From contig NC_135207.1 of the NCBI RefSeq assembly GCF_050948175.1, positions 1,364,001-1,428,000 of the forward strand: DNA of 64,000 nucleotides, in the 5' to 3' direction. The translations under genes and the position numbers were made by a program. The notes under the pieces are model-generated. The model did no database searches, was not told where the DNA came from, and was given only the letters and a program-made list of their open reading frames with translations. How positions within the stretch are numbered: the first letter of the stretch is position 1; each line of letters begins with the position of its first letter. Of this stretch, positions 13,084-24,180 are shown in pieces. This DNA is from Xylocopa sonorina. Taxonomy: Eukaryota > Arthropoda > Insecta > Hymenoptera > Apidae.

Positions 13084-13480
13084 ATAATACAGTTACGAAT
13101 TAAGAGAAACGTGATGTGAACCATTATTCTCTTAGAATACGAAATCTTTTCAATACTAATTCCGAAATTTTATTTAAAACAATAACAAAACTACTAACAA
13201 CGAATGTAGGATGTAGGAACGTAGGATGTTAAATAAACGAATAAGATTATAGTAAAGGAAAATATCGCCATATTAGTCGTAGACTATCGACTTACAGATT
13301 CTTGCTTTGCCACGAACGTGAATCATAGATATCACCTCTAACATCATTTAATTGCAATGTAATTTGATCGACGCAACTCTGCTTTCAGAACACCGTGCAT
13401 TAACGTAGATGAACACCGTTTCGACGATGCACAAAATACGTCAGTGTCTTTTGAAAAGCTCGTTTCACAGGGCAAAAGGA
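13084..13480. other. Unique AT-rich sequence
   Basis: No repeat copy or gene is recognised. Confidence 0.4.
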
Positions 13481-13489
13481 ATAATTATT

Positions 13490-13850
13490 GTGCGTGTATA
13501 CGACTCACAACGTCGTTAAAAGCATTCCCTGTGATTATTATTGTACGCGATGCGACGGCCGGCTACTTTGCATACGCAGTGCCGCGCGCGTTTTACTGAC
13601 TCGCCTCGAATTACGTCTGACAATGCGTCTCCTGGAGTGGAACGATGTCGCCATTTCGTTGTTTCTGCAATTCGCTGATGTTTCAGCGTGTTGCAACAAC
13701 AATGAGGCTGGTTGGCTATGTTTCAGAGAGGAGCACTCTGGCTCGTCGTGTGACCGTGCCCTTTCGAAATTAACGTAATTAGCTCCTTGTTGACGTACCC
13801 GATGTTTATATAACGCCTCTCGAACGGATGGATTTAGAATCATCTATTAT
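13490..13850. promoter_or_regulatory. CpG-rich island 7
   Basis: A short CpG-rich block with frames on both strands (96 and 101 codons) covering the same bases. No domain is recognised, and the frames are most likely a composition effect. Confidence 0.25.
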
Positions 13851-13864
13851 TTCTGATATTTTAA

Positions 13865-14150
13865 CTCTTTGACTACGGCTGAAAACAAAAAAAAATGGAA
13901 AATTTGTTTGTTAATTGCTTCTGAACCAGTAAATAACATTTAATTAACGAAACGTGTAACAGCGAAATTAGTATTCACTTTCGTCTAACTGAAATGAGAG
14001 ATATCGGAATAATTGTAGATAAAATATTCAGAGGGCTTATATGCGCCCTCTGTGTCAGAAAACCAAACTGTGTTCAGCGGTTATATCCGTTTTCTATGTT
14101 ACAGAAGCAAAATTTCTGAGCATGTATACGCGTTCATAATATTCAAGGGA
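13865..14150. mobile_element. TTAA-flanked MITE, piggyBac type, family M copy 1
   Basis: TTAA occurs at 13861-13864 and again at 14151-14154. The left end reads CTCTTTGACTACGG and the right end, inverted, TCCCTTGAATA, so the terminal repeats are degraded. From 13919 onward it is closely similar to 61826-62056: both share CTGAACCAGTAAAT, ACGAAACGTGTAACAGCGAA and GCCCTCTGTGTCAGAAAAC. The duplication of TTAA is diagnostic of piggyBac-superfamily integration. No transposase frame is present, so it is non-autonomous. Confidence 0.65.
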
Positions 14151-14182
14151 TTAAGTGACTTGTATTTTACTGGTCAGTAAAC

Positions 14183-14862
14183 TTTAATCCCTTTTGTCAA
14201 TATTTAAGACACGAAGGGTTAGTATTATTTGAAAATATGTGAAGGCAATACCAATTACCAATAACTGACTAGATGAACATCAATTGGTCAAAAACATGAT
14301 TATTTTTGAAATATATTTTTCGAATTATCGAACAAAAGTGTAGTTCTTCCTTGTTTAATCCCTTTTTAACCCCTTTTGTTAATATTTAAGACACGAAGGG
14401 TTAGTATTTTTTGAAAATATGTGAAGGCAATACCAATTACCAATAATTGACTAAACGAACATCAATTGGTCAAAAATATGGTTATTTTTGGAATATATTT
14501 TTCGAATTATCGAACAAAAGTGTAGTTCTTCCTTGTTTAATCCCTTTTTTAACCCCTTTTGTCAATATTTAAGACACGAAGGGTTAGTATTCTTTGAAAA
14601 TATGTGAAGGCAATACCAATTACCAATAATTAGCTAGACGAACATCAATTGGTCAAAAACATGATTATTTTTGAAATATATTTTTCGAATTATCGAACAA
14701 AAGTGTAGTTCTTCCTTGTTTAATCCCTTTTTAACCCCTTTTGTTAATATTTAAGACACGAAGGGTTAGTATTTTTTGAAAATATGTGAAGGCAATACCA
14801 ATTACCAATAATTGGTTAGACGAACACTAATTGGTCAGAAAAGTGATTATTTGTCGATTTAC
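14183..14862 (+). repeat. 182-bp satellite array, three full units plus a partial fourth
   Basis: The block ACACGAAGGGTTAGTATT recurs starting at about 14209, 14391, 14574 and 14756, a period of 182-183 bases. Each unit carries AAGGCAATACCAATTACC, AATTGGTCA, and a tail CAAAAGTGTAGTTCTTCC. Within each unit AACCCCTTTTGT and ACACGAAGGGTT form an imperfect 12-base stem about 11 bases apart. The first unit begins just right of the TTAA that ends the MITE at 13865-14150. The single-copy relative at about 62061-62175 has the same unit sequence attached to the related MITE copy, so the array seems to have amplified from MITE-linked DNA. Confidence 0.85.
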
Positions 14863-15228
14863 TGTTGGATGATAACTCATTATTTCATGAGCCTTAGTTA
14901 TAATCACTGTTCTATGTGAATATCCATTCACCTCAAACAGTCACTTTAAATATTACTCAGCCTTTGTGCGACTTCGATCCTATGTCTCATTCTTGACCCT
15001 TGGCTACTCTCTCGAGTATTTGGAACTATCCCTTCCCAAGCTCCTTACCAACATTCCTTAAATACCAGCCTCCAGAGAAACCAGAGCAGCTTTCGTATTC
15101 GTAATTCAGAATTCGATACTCCATGCTAGACTTTGCATACCACGTACATTGTGAGTAAAATCTTTCTTTGAAATTTAAAACGTGTTGCATTTAATTCCTT
15201 CGACTCTGTTCGTATATGTAACAACACG
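14863..15228 (+). mobile_element. LTR-like repeat family A, copy 2
   Basis: It begins TGTTGGATGATAACTC and continues through CATGAG, ATTCCTTAAATACCAG, CACGTAC and a GTAAAATCTTTC block that corresponds to the AATAAA region of the other copies. It is the inverted counterpart of 12727-13078. The satellite unit breaks off just before it and a recognisable tail of the same unit resumes at about 15270-15314, so this element appears to have inserted into the last monomer. The right boundary is uncertain. Confidence 0.65.
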
Positions 15229-15269
15229 TAAATTAATAATTTTATTCCTGTGCGATCGACGAGTGTAAT

Positions 15270-15314
15270 TACTAATTTTTTATCGAATAAAAGTGTAGTT
15301 CTTCTTTGTTTTCT
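15270..15314 (+). repeat. Resumed fragment of the 182-bp satellite monomer
   Basis: TTTTTTATCGAATAAAAGTG followed by TAGTTCTTCTTTG matches the tail of the 182-bp monomer (TCGAACAAAAGTGTAGTTCT). It is separated from the array by the LTR-like copy at 14863. Confidence 0.6.
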
Positions 15315-16329
15315 GGTTTTCCTTTATTGCGAAATTTATAATTTAATTACACGGTCCGTTTGCGATTTCCAGAACTCAGTTCCGCAGTTAATTGGTTAAT
15401 CATAATGCTGACAAATGAAATTGTTTGTATGTTCGAAAGTTAAGTAAGGCTTCTTTACTGGGTACAGTGTGTTCTATGTATTATAGAATATTGAGTTGTT
15501 ATTTTTGAACACCCTGCGTATGAAGGGTCTCTAGAAAAGGGTATTCTTTTTCGTGAAATTATTTTGGATATTTCTTATGCAATTCTCGATTACTTTTTTT
15601 CTTAGAAATAAAAATTCATTTAGAAATTGTTTTGCGAAATTTGTTAAAACATGATGCGATGCTTGGTTTTGCCACAGTTCCTGGGAATTAAAGTCAACTT
15701 TCGAGGTAATTGGAATAATTAGAAATTGACGTTGTAATTGACGAAACTTTAGATTGCCACTATGTATGAAAGTTGGGAGGAGAGTTTAAAAGCGAAAATA
15801 TCTGAGGGTGTGATAGTGGAAAGTGAGAATTTATTCTCAGCAAATGGAAGCTTTAGCTAGTCAGTTTGCCTTGTGTGTACTTAATGCTAAAAACATTTCT
15901 GAGACACAGAGAGAACCAATTTTTCAGCTCTTTTTATATCGAGTACTCCTGGTTTTGATTTATTTTAAAATTACTGTGAATACATTTTGGATGATTTTAT
16001 AGAATACCAATATTTTAATATACTTACTCGATTGCAATCTGGATCAGTTAAACATGTTTCTCGTATAAATAGAAATAAATAATTTATTTAAATATTATTT
16101 ACGTAGCATATTTTTCGAGAAAATTTTACATTTCGAATGTTCTCTAATTTACAAAACTCTAATTATACAAAAAAGTAAAAGCTTTGATGTTTTTTAATAC
16201 CTCCAAAGGAATATTCTGATAATTTATTGAACAGAAAGGAAGAACGGAAAATACAAAAATTGGTATTGTAATTTCTACGGTTGAGGAATTTTTAAATTCA
16301 CTGCATAATAATATCTTCGCTCAAAAGCT
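15315..16329. other. AT-rich sequence, nothing recognised
   Basis: AT-rich unique sequence with no repeat copy or gene visible. GAACACCCTGCG near 15509 resembles the CACCCTG found at some transposon ends, but no partner end was found. Confidence 0.4.
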
Positions 16330-16780
16330 TCGAAATCGGGGAGAACATTACGTTGGTTGCGCCTGAACGATTTTCACCACCGGTTGACGAAGGGTGACGA
16401 AGAAACGGTATTAAAAAACCGTTCTGAAAAAGGAGAGGAATGAAAAATAAACGCAGTGTCGGAAAGCTGCAATAAATCTAGTTTGGCGGTGACGATGGCT
16501 GTGCTGCTCGACAAATCGATTGGGGCGGGGGATGGGTGGGGAAAAAAAAAGTTTCGCCGCTCGTAACGAATAAAGCTCTCCATTCATCACGCGCGTCTTG
16601 TTAATCCACACTGTGATCGGTTAGGAATGAGCGACCACCGGCGAGGGAAAGTCGATAGCCGGGAAAACGCGAGGAATCGGAGATCCGAACAATTAATAGT
16701 TTCGTTTAATTCGAACTCGATGAATTGCTGTCACTTTGGTATCTCAATGCGTCGCGAGTTCAAAGAAATTTCGAGGGTGT
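16330..16780. promoter_or_regulatory. CpG-enriched segment 8
   Basis: CpG-containing sequence including a G-rich run GGGGCGGGGGATGGGTGGGG near 16525. This G-rich stretch has four GG-GGGGG tracts on the plus strand and could form a G-quadruplex. The overlapping minus-strand frames are not recognisable. Confidence 0.25.
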
Positions 16781-17880
16781 GTATTTATTTATTGAACTCT
16801 TCGCGCGTAGTATATTTACCAATGCATTGCCAAATTTGGTTTAAATAAAAATCGATGGTAACAGTTTTCTGAGATTGTTAATGACACTTCTGCTTCATTG
16901 ATAGGTGCTGAAAGGAATTCAGAAGATCTTGAATTCTTCGTTCAAGGTCGATACTGATACGAGAAAAATTTCTTTAAATAGAGGTGGGAAAGTTATTGGG
17001 TAGATATCGTTGATTTGTTTCCTTTTTATTAATTGTTAAACACTGAGCTTGACGGTTAGCAATGACTTTAATTTTAATTCCAAGCAAATAGATTTCATGT
17101 CCCTTTTGATCTTAATATGATAGTTTCAAAAAAGTTCCAAAAATGGTTCCAAAAGTTTCAAAAAAAGTTCAAAAAAGCACAAAAGTTCAAATAATATGTG
17201 GTTCCAAAAAATAAGTATATCATATAAATTTGAAGAGCTAAAATAATAGAAAACACAGAGTTAAGATCAAAAAGTTATAAATATCTACGTTATCTTATGT
17301 TTGAAACATTATCAGAAATATGTCAAATATAATAAAAGAGTGAACAATGTTATCCATTATTTATAATATGTGTATCACGTGTCAAATATTAAAATGTCTT
17401 AATATATTATGCATTACGTGAGAATTACATCACGGGAATGTCGTTTTATGTAAAGAATGACTATAATTATTGTTGACTGCAGTTTTGAATTTTCTGCTTT
17501 AATAAGTCGTAATGTGAATTTTAAACAAAATGAAAGAGAACAGATTACTCATCTTTCATATTCACCTCAAATATACGTAAATGCATTTTAGTCTTTTTTC
17601 AAATAATTATTCGCTTTTAATTATAATATTTCTGAATGCTTACAACACAATAACTAGCTCACAAGTTTTGACACTTAAAACATTTCAAATAATATATACC
17701 AAAATAGACTAATCATGACACTAATGGTAATAATAAAATTCGTATTCAATTATATTAATAATACAAAATACATTCTGAATGATTTCATATGAAATTTTTT
17801 GTCAATAATGAAAATTACAAAATAAATTTGTTCGAGGGATTAAATAGCAGCGAACAGGTATTTATCATTGAAGTTAATTA
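16781..17880. other. AT-rich sequence with a simple repeat
   Basis: AT-rich sequence. Its only notable structure is the GTTCCAAAA run at 17122-17212, entered separately. Confidence 0.45.
17122..17212 (+). repeat. Degenerate (GTTYCAAAAA)n run
   Basis: GTTTCAAAAAA, GTTCCAAAAA, GGTTCCAAAA, GTTTCAAAAAAA, GTTCAAAAAA and later GTTCAAATA and GTTCCAAAAAA follow one another with a period of about 10-13 bases. Confidence 0.65.
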
Positions 17881-18240
17881 AAATTTCTAACGATCGTAAT
17901 TGTTAGTGGTTAGCAACGAAATTGGAAAATTGTCGGATTACTCGACGTCCAGAAAATTCGTGTGTCGACGCGGCTGGAAGGATGTCACGCAGGCGGAAGT
18001 CTGGAAAATATCGTAACAAATGGACACGCGCTAACAGATTGTCCTCCAGAACAACAATCATGACCGTCACTCGCCGCGATGCAACTATAACTCAGCGGGA
18101 AAAATGGTTTAGCATGCGGCACTGCGACGCGTGGGTAACCATAGCACGCGAACAACCAATGATTTCTCTTCATCTCAATTTCGATCCTTTCTTTCTCGAA
18201 TTGCAGTTTAAGTTGTCACTTGCCATGATTTTTGAGTTTT
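17880..18240. promoter_or_regulatory. CpG-enriched segment 9
   Basis: A short CpG-enriched stretch. A 106-codon frame at 17922-18242 ends in a hydrophobic tail but has no recognised domain, and an opposite-strand frame overlaps it, so it is likely chance. Confidence 0.25.
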
Positions 18241-18999
18241 GAAAAATTGCTCAATTTTTTTCATCGACCCTAAAACGATACTCCGTTGATACCGCTCGAT
18301 TAAGAGCTAACACATTGTCTTTTGTCACAGATAGAAGAATGCACGATGCAATTAAATTTCTGATATATGTAATCTCATAAAGAAAAATTCAACAGTGATT
18401 TATTGGAGCATATTTTAAATTGAAAAATTTCCACTATCATAGCTTTCAAGTTTATTTTTTCAAAGATTGTTTTTTGTATAGTTAAAGTGTCATATTTTAA
18501 TATTGTTCATATGTGTTAAACACATATTAAAAGCACTTGATAGTCGACAGAGTTTTCATTTAAAGCGCCATAAAGCAGAGAAAGAAGTCGTACATCAAAT
18601 TTCTAAGGGTTTAACAAATATAAAAGACAAAGTTATCAGAAAATAAATCTTCAAAAACATAGTTTAAACTGTTCAATTAAATACTATAATGCTAGAGACA
18701 GTTTTTTTTTAAGTATCTCGAAAACTAGAATGTAACATTCTTTAGAAATTTCGCTGCATACAATATACTTAAAAATCATTGGAATCAGTATGCAGATAGT
18801 TAATCCACAAATCCACCAAAAATTCAAATATCTGTTATTAAATATTTTATATCCAGTATCTTACGTTGAATAAATTTCAACAAATATTGCTGCAAACACT
18901 TTAAACGGTAGAAATTTTTTATTAAATAAAATTAAATTCTTATTTTGATTTTTGAGAATTTTTCTTTAAATTGTTGAGAGAGTATCGCGAAAAAAGTTC
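18241..18999. other. AT-rich sequence, nothing recognised
   Basis: Very AT-rich. It contains phrases such as AAAGACAAAGTTATCAGAAAA typical of decayed transposon DNA, but no second copy was found in the window. Confidence 0.4.
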
Positions 19000-20170
19000 G
19001 TGAGAACGTATCCCGTGAACGTCGCGACAATCCCTGAACAATTAATTCAGGATTCGCAGAAAGTTATTAGACGGCGGGGCAAGAAACCGTAGCTATTCAC
19101 GATCAGGTGAATATCCAGGCTCCCTTCGAGCGGCGTAAAAGATCGCGCGAGCACGTTGTGCAGCCGCGTTTTCTAGTCGCGACAGAGATGAATATCGCCG
19201 TCTTATCGGTGCAACGGGACACGTGTATCATCCCTCGAGCGCGCTCGAAGCGGTCGCGGTGCCCGTAGATGGCCCGTGACGATAAGTGACCCTCGTGCCG
19301 CGAGACCCAGCCACTTATTTTCCCGCAGGGTGGCACGAAGACGGCGACGAGGAGGAGGAACGAGGCCGTTTGGAGTTCGAGATGGAAACAGAGGGAGAGA
19401 GAGAGAGAGAGAGAGGAAGCAGGTGCAAGGGGGTGGGTTGTGTCAAGCGAAAAAAAAGCGTCGGTAGAAAAGGTGGAAGTTGAAAAGGGGAAGAGAAGGG
19501 AAAAAGAGGCGCGGCGATGTTTCCGTGCGAATGGAAACGGGCACGCAATAGAAAAGGCCGGGTCTCTCCAATTTGCTGAGAGCTCTCCATCTCCCCGTGG
19601 CTCGTTCTCCGTCACTGTTTCACCCTGCCCCATTCTCGCCCTCCATCGGCGTGCTCGTTCGTTCTTCCCCGACGCCACTTCACCAGCCCACGTCCACGGG
19701 TTTCTTTCAACCGTGCGCGCGTTCACACTTCATCTACCCGGCTATCTTATTACGCCTGTTTCATCGTTCGCCCCTGTTGTTAGTCTTTGGCGTGCGCCCA
19801 CCGTTCAGGTGGGCGCTGCCCTCGCGCCAGCTGCCAAACTAAATACTCCACAGTTAATGGCGGCCGGCTAGTGTTTGGACGCTACTCCGACGGCTGAAAC
19901 TATTTCGTCGAACGTGATCCCTGGTAACGGGTTGTGTCTTGGCTAGGGACGGATGGAGAGAGATAGGGAGCAATTAGTTGTCGGAGTTTCGGGTGCTCTT
20001 CACGGCTACGATGGCCGCTGTTCGGGCTTGTTTGGATACTGGTTAGTCTACGTGCTTTTTTGCTGCTGGTAACCCTTCCTGGGGTGATTGGTCGGAGAAT
20101 TCTCGAGGCTGGTTTCCACGTGAAACGATTTGTTAAGTCCCAGTGGACTTTATTGTTTGAAATATTTGAA
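19000..20170. promoter_or_regulatory. Largest CpG-rich block (island 10)
   Basis: About 1.2 kb of CpG-dense sequence, the longest in the window, with a GA microsatellite at 19390-19416. Frames of 60-207 codons cover it on both strands. The longest, 207 codons on the minus strand at 19103-19726, contains a serine/leucine run that is simply the GA repeat translated and has no domain. If a promoter or 5' untranslated exon exists in this window, this is the best candidate, but nothing beyond composition supports it. Confidence 0.35.
19390..19416 (+). repeat. (GA)n microsatellite
   Basis: GAGGGA followed by about ten uninterrupted GA units and GAGG. Confidence 0.9.
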
Positions 20171-20179
20171 GCCACATTT

Positions 20180-20590
20180 GGCAAACAGATGTCCGTAGCA
20201 GAAATAATTTTTTGGGTTTATTGCTTGCTACGGTCAAGATTAGGACATGCGGAACTCGCATGTGCGTCACTCGACGGTTTGGGGCGGTTACTTTATCAGA
20301 ATTTGCAGTAACCAATAATAGTCGACAGCCGCTTCCCTCACCAAACTTCGAGAAATGTGTAAGGACGAATCCGCATGTCCTAGCTAAAAAACACACCCAC
20401 CGGCGAGCCTTTAAATACGCCGGAATAGTTAGAGAGTCCATGAGAATAACAAGTATTTGTCGAGAATCAATTGGTCGTGAGAATCACAAGATTTTGTCGT
20501 GAATTTGTCGAGTGTGTAACAAGAATTTGTCGAGACTCAAAAGGAATCTGTCGAGAGTCTTAAAGGAGTAACAACCGTACGATATACATA
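20180..20590 (-). mobile_element. LTR-like repeat family X, copy 1
   Basis: The segment 20205-20420 is similar to 32655-32900 in the same orientation and to 23100-23450 and 63030-63330 inverted. Shared blocks are GGTTTATTGCTTRCTA, TTAGGACAYGCRGAA, TCCCTCACCAAA and, on the other strand, ATTCGTCGATTGC. On the minus strand GCAATAAACC provides an AATAAA signal. Its far part (20451-20555) is a short tandem run of AATTTGTCGAGA units. Family X looks like a retroelement LTR or terminal region; no coding sequence is attached. Confidence 0.55.
20451..20555 (+). repeat. Short tandem (AAGAATTTGTCGAGA)n run
   Basis: AAGTATTTGTCGAGAATC, AAGATTTTGTCGTG, AATTTGTCGAGTG, AAGAATTTGTCGAGACTC and GGAATCTGTCGAGAGTC occur in close succession with a period near 20 bases. 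Confidence 0.7.
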
Positions 20591-20845
20591 CACAAACCTT
20601 GTCGACTACACTCCCCATCAGTTACCGAAATATAAACTATAAAAAACATAAGTGGTTAGGCCATCATCATTTTTCAACAAAGTCTAATCCCTTAATCACA
20701 CCCACGTTAAACCAAACGTCGGGAATTAACACGATTATTGGCGACAATTTGTTTTGGTTGACGACAGCTTCGTTTTATATAGAAATATATTGACCCAACT
20801 TGTTGCATGCCTAAATTAGTTATAAAAATAACGTGTGCGATGTTT
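20591..20845. other. Short unique sequence between family X and family A copies
   Basis: It contains ATTGGCGACAATTTG at about 20738, which resembles the GGCGAC motif often seen next to LTR ends, but no matching LTR boundary could be fixed. A 64-codon frame is not recognised. Confidence 0.3.
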
Positions 20846-21178
20846 ATATGAATGAGTCAAGTACAACACGTTTCAAATCCCAAAGCAAGGTTTTATTCAA
20901 ATAGTACGTGGTTTTTCGTCCAGCGTGAAGTGATGAATCGTAATCTTGTTTTTCGCGTCTGATATTTAAGGAATTTGTAAAGAGTTGAGAAAGGGTACGA
21001 TAGTTTCGAAACTTCGAGTGAGTAGTCGAGCATCAAGGGTGAGACATAATTAGAAGTGGTTAGAAGTGAGACAAAGGTTGAATAATAGTTATGGTATACG
21101 ACTGTTCGAACTGAAACGGTATTTACAAAAGGTAATGATGATAACTATGACTCATGAGGTAGTGAGTTGGCATCCAAT
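20846..21178 (-). mobile_element. LTR-like repeat family A, copy 3
   Basis: It is similar to 12727-13078 in the same orientation. On the minus strand it starts near ATTGGATGCCAACTCACTAC at 21178, passes CATGAG, and has GAATAAAACC as a polyadenylation-like signal followed by AAACGTGTTGTA. Its first bases differ from TGTTGG, suggesting decay of the end. Confidence 0.6.
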
Positions 21179-23099
21179 GGTGTTATTGTATAGCTCTGTA
21201 TCAGCGATATAGCTAGTGGCGTGCGAAGGGTCATCTTAGCCAAATCGATGGCTACATAAGACTATGTCGTAGCTCCGTACTTCAAATCGCCTTATACGGA
21301 CAAAAATGTGGTGACAGCAAAGTCACGCCAAAGTATGAATAGTATGTGATAAGGGAGCGAGTTAAGGGTCAACTTTGTAAGAGTTTCCATTTTTATATTT
21401 TTTATATTTAATTATTTTGTATTTTTTATATTTAATTGTACTTTTCTATAGTTAGCCTACGTCAGTTTATTAACGTTTTCTATACAGATAACTGGCCCCT
21501 TATTTTATTATCTGTTAGTCTTAGATTTATCTATTTGGAAAATCTTTCAATGATTTCGATACAGATTAATTCTGCCTACTCTTTGAAACACTTGCAAATT
21601 ATAATCTCTACTTTCAAATTACAAATATTAGTCAACCCATTTTTCTAATCGATTGTATATGTACCTAAACTATTAAATAGTTTATCGACGAATTTACCGT
21701 GAACGCGTTTTGGTTCTGTTTTATTTGGGCATATGCACTAAATAAATAAAGTATCAGCTTACGAAACACAACATAATTCGTCGTAATAAGTTGTTAAACA
21801 TTGGACGAGCAAAGTAGGGAGAAGTGATATTTCTTTTGTCAATTTCTTACGTAAAGCCCGATTTCTACCTAAAAAAACATTGTCAACTGCATTGTTATCT
21901 ACTTTAGATTTATTTTAACAAAAATCATTGTAGACTTCACACTATTTATTGTGATAAAAATTGTTGTTACTTCATTTAACGTGGTGGAGGCATTTCTATT
22001 TTACACGAAGTTTGAAAAAAATGGAACTTAAATAATTTACCTGCTAAGAGTATCGCATAGCCATATATCGACATTATATCGAGGATGGAGGTCGTCATCT
22101 GTTCGTTTTAACGCTTCTATCGCGTGTCAAATGGTATAGCAATCAGGAAGGGATCGACCGTGAGATTTATTGGATTCGATCTTTCTAATATCCAAGTAGC
22201 CGTTCAGACCTCAAAACACGGGGTGGAAGCACAATAAGCGAAGCGAATCCCATTTCTGAACGCCACGCTGGGGAAGAATGGCTCGTAAGGTTTATTGGAC
22301 CAAGATTCGAAGGCTTCTCTGTCGCTTCTTGATCAATACCACTTTGCTTTCGCCGATTGAGCTGCTTGCGGTACGTTTTTGTTCTTTGTTGTTAGAAGCG
22401 ATTGGTCCCTTTAATGTCTTAAGCTCTTCGTTATTCTTGGACGAAAAAGAAAAGCGTTTCTATGGAAAAATTAAATTTTTCTTTCGCTTTTTATTCCAAG
22501 GATATTGCACTTCCTATTAGAAAACGCTTTTGTGTTATTAATTTTTAACAATGCACTGTATTTCTAACAAACTCCCACAAAAATATGTCCCACTTGCTTA
22601 ACTATAACAAAAATCAGTGATAACACTGAAAATATTAATTTTTCTATCTATATTTATTTTTTATCGATCACATTTGATATTATCTCCCCCAAAATTCTGA
22701 ATCCTGCTTTTAAAAATATTATTATAATATTTTTAAACATATTCAATTGTTGAATTCTAGGAAATGGAATTACAAATATTGATTCTACCAAGTCCTTAAA
22801 TGTGTTTAGTATTTTCAATTTCGATGGCTGTTCCCACTTCTAAATATGAACGTTGAGAGAGATTATCTTTCACTTCTAAATACGAATCTTATGTCATGGA
22901 GAGTTGTGCCGTTAATTGTTCGGTTCTTCGCAAGAATCTATCCCCACAGCATAAATTTAACGATGTTTATGATATCAGTATGAATGAAATTATGGAAAAA
23001 GGATGAGTTCAAAAAGATTCGAAACGATTAAAGTTCTGGGTGACTAGCTATGGTAGTGTCTGAGATGTGCTGTCGTTTCCTGCAGATATAATAATGCTG
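21179..23099. other. Unique, mostly AT-rich sequence
   Basis: No gene or repeat copy was recognised. A patch at 22080-22420 is less AT-rich and includes an 80-codon frame (22278-22520) without recognisable features. Confidence 0.4.
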
Positions 23100-23450
23100 C
23101 GGAACACTAGGAATTTTTAAGAGTCGAAATGTAAAATCTTTGAAGGATCGCGAGGTGTTCATCCTTGATCTAGAGGGTGTGTTCTAGTGTTAGCACAAGC
23201 GGATTCGTCGATTGCAATCTTACGAAATTTGTGAGGGAAACGGACGTTAAATCTGATTGGATGAGAAACTGTTAGAAAGTGGTAGTGTCCGCTCGAAACC
23301 GTTGGACACCTTCGGATGACGCGCACTTGATTTCCACGAGTCTCAGCCTCTGTAGTAAGTAATAAACTCAAGAAGCGTCTTGACTCGAACGATATAACAA
23401 TGAAAGAAAGTGTTGGATAATGAAAACGTAGAAAGTAGACACATGTGGCA
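23100..23450 (+). mobile_element. LTR-like repeat family X, copy 2
   Basis: It is similar to 63030-63330 along its length in the same orientation and to 20180-20420 and 32655-32900 inverted. GGATTCGTCGATTGCAATCT, GTGAGGGAAACGGAC and AGTAATAAACTC are shared landmarks, the last containing AATAAA. Its first 80 bases also match 62228-62310. There is no coding sequence. Confidence 0.6.
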
Positions 23451-23664
23451 AAAAATAACAGCTGAACCTTTACTTGAAAGTAATGACTTCTTGGATGCTA
23501 TTAGATATTATTACCTTTATCGACAGTTACGTGACAGATATGTAAATGAAACAAAAACGCTGAATTGGTATCTCTTTGTTCAATGAGATTGAACATTACT
23601 AATGACACAATATCTATATCGTATAACGCGATATAATAAGGTGGCATACAACAAAATAAAAAAA

Positions 23665-23698
23665 GTCTTAAGCTCGAATTAAGGTCTTAAGCTCGAAT
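23665..23698 (+). repeat. Two-unit 19-bp tandem repeat
   Basis: GTCTTAAGCTCGAAT occurs at 23665-23679 and 23684-23698. Confidence 0.85.
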
Positions 23699-23779
23699 AG
23701 AGCTTTGCAAATTAATTGTACGCACAAAATTGCTCGAAATGTTATTCACGGCACTTTTTCGAATCACGAAATGAATTTG

Positions 23780-24180
23780 CTTTAACTCTCGAGCCCACTC
23801 GCGTCGACAGGTTTTTACTTCTCAACGGCGCGGACGGATTGAGCGGTCGTTTCACCGGATGTTGCTTAGAGACGTGGTCTGCCGTTGCCAATGGGCCAGT
23901 AACAACGGTTTTCGCTTTAAACGGTCCGCTCCGGGGCTCGTAAGGATGCGGAGGGTAGACGGCGATCGGGAGAAATTTCTGTAAAAGCCACTCAAGTCGC
24001 CGGAAGTGAAGCACGCTAAGCGATGTTTCCTCACGATTCTCCAATTTTCCCCTTGTTTCTCATCGAGTGCCCTTCAGGCGGCACGGGACGGGGTAGGAAA
24101 TTAAGTTCCGTCTTTATAATCGATAAAACGGTCCCGTGGGATGTGTGACTGGAAGACTTTCCGATTTTACTTTCTTTCTG
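23780..24180. promoter_or_regulatory. CpG-rich island 11
   Basis: A CpG-rich block with overlapping frames on both strands (75, 100 and 60 codons) but no recognised domain. Confidence 0.3.

Noticed and set aside
19103..19726. 207-codon minus-strand open frame
   Set aside because: It lies in the most CpG-rich block, has opposing frames over the same bases, and its serine/leucine run is the translated GA microsatellite. No domain is visible.
12727..21178. Family A copies 1 and 3 as the two LTRs of one 8.4-kb element
   Set aside because: They are in the same orientation, but the DNA between them holds unrelated repeats and CpG blocks and no gag-pol frames; they are also diverged, so they are separate insertions.
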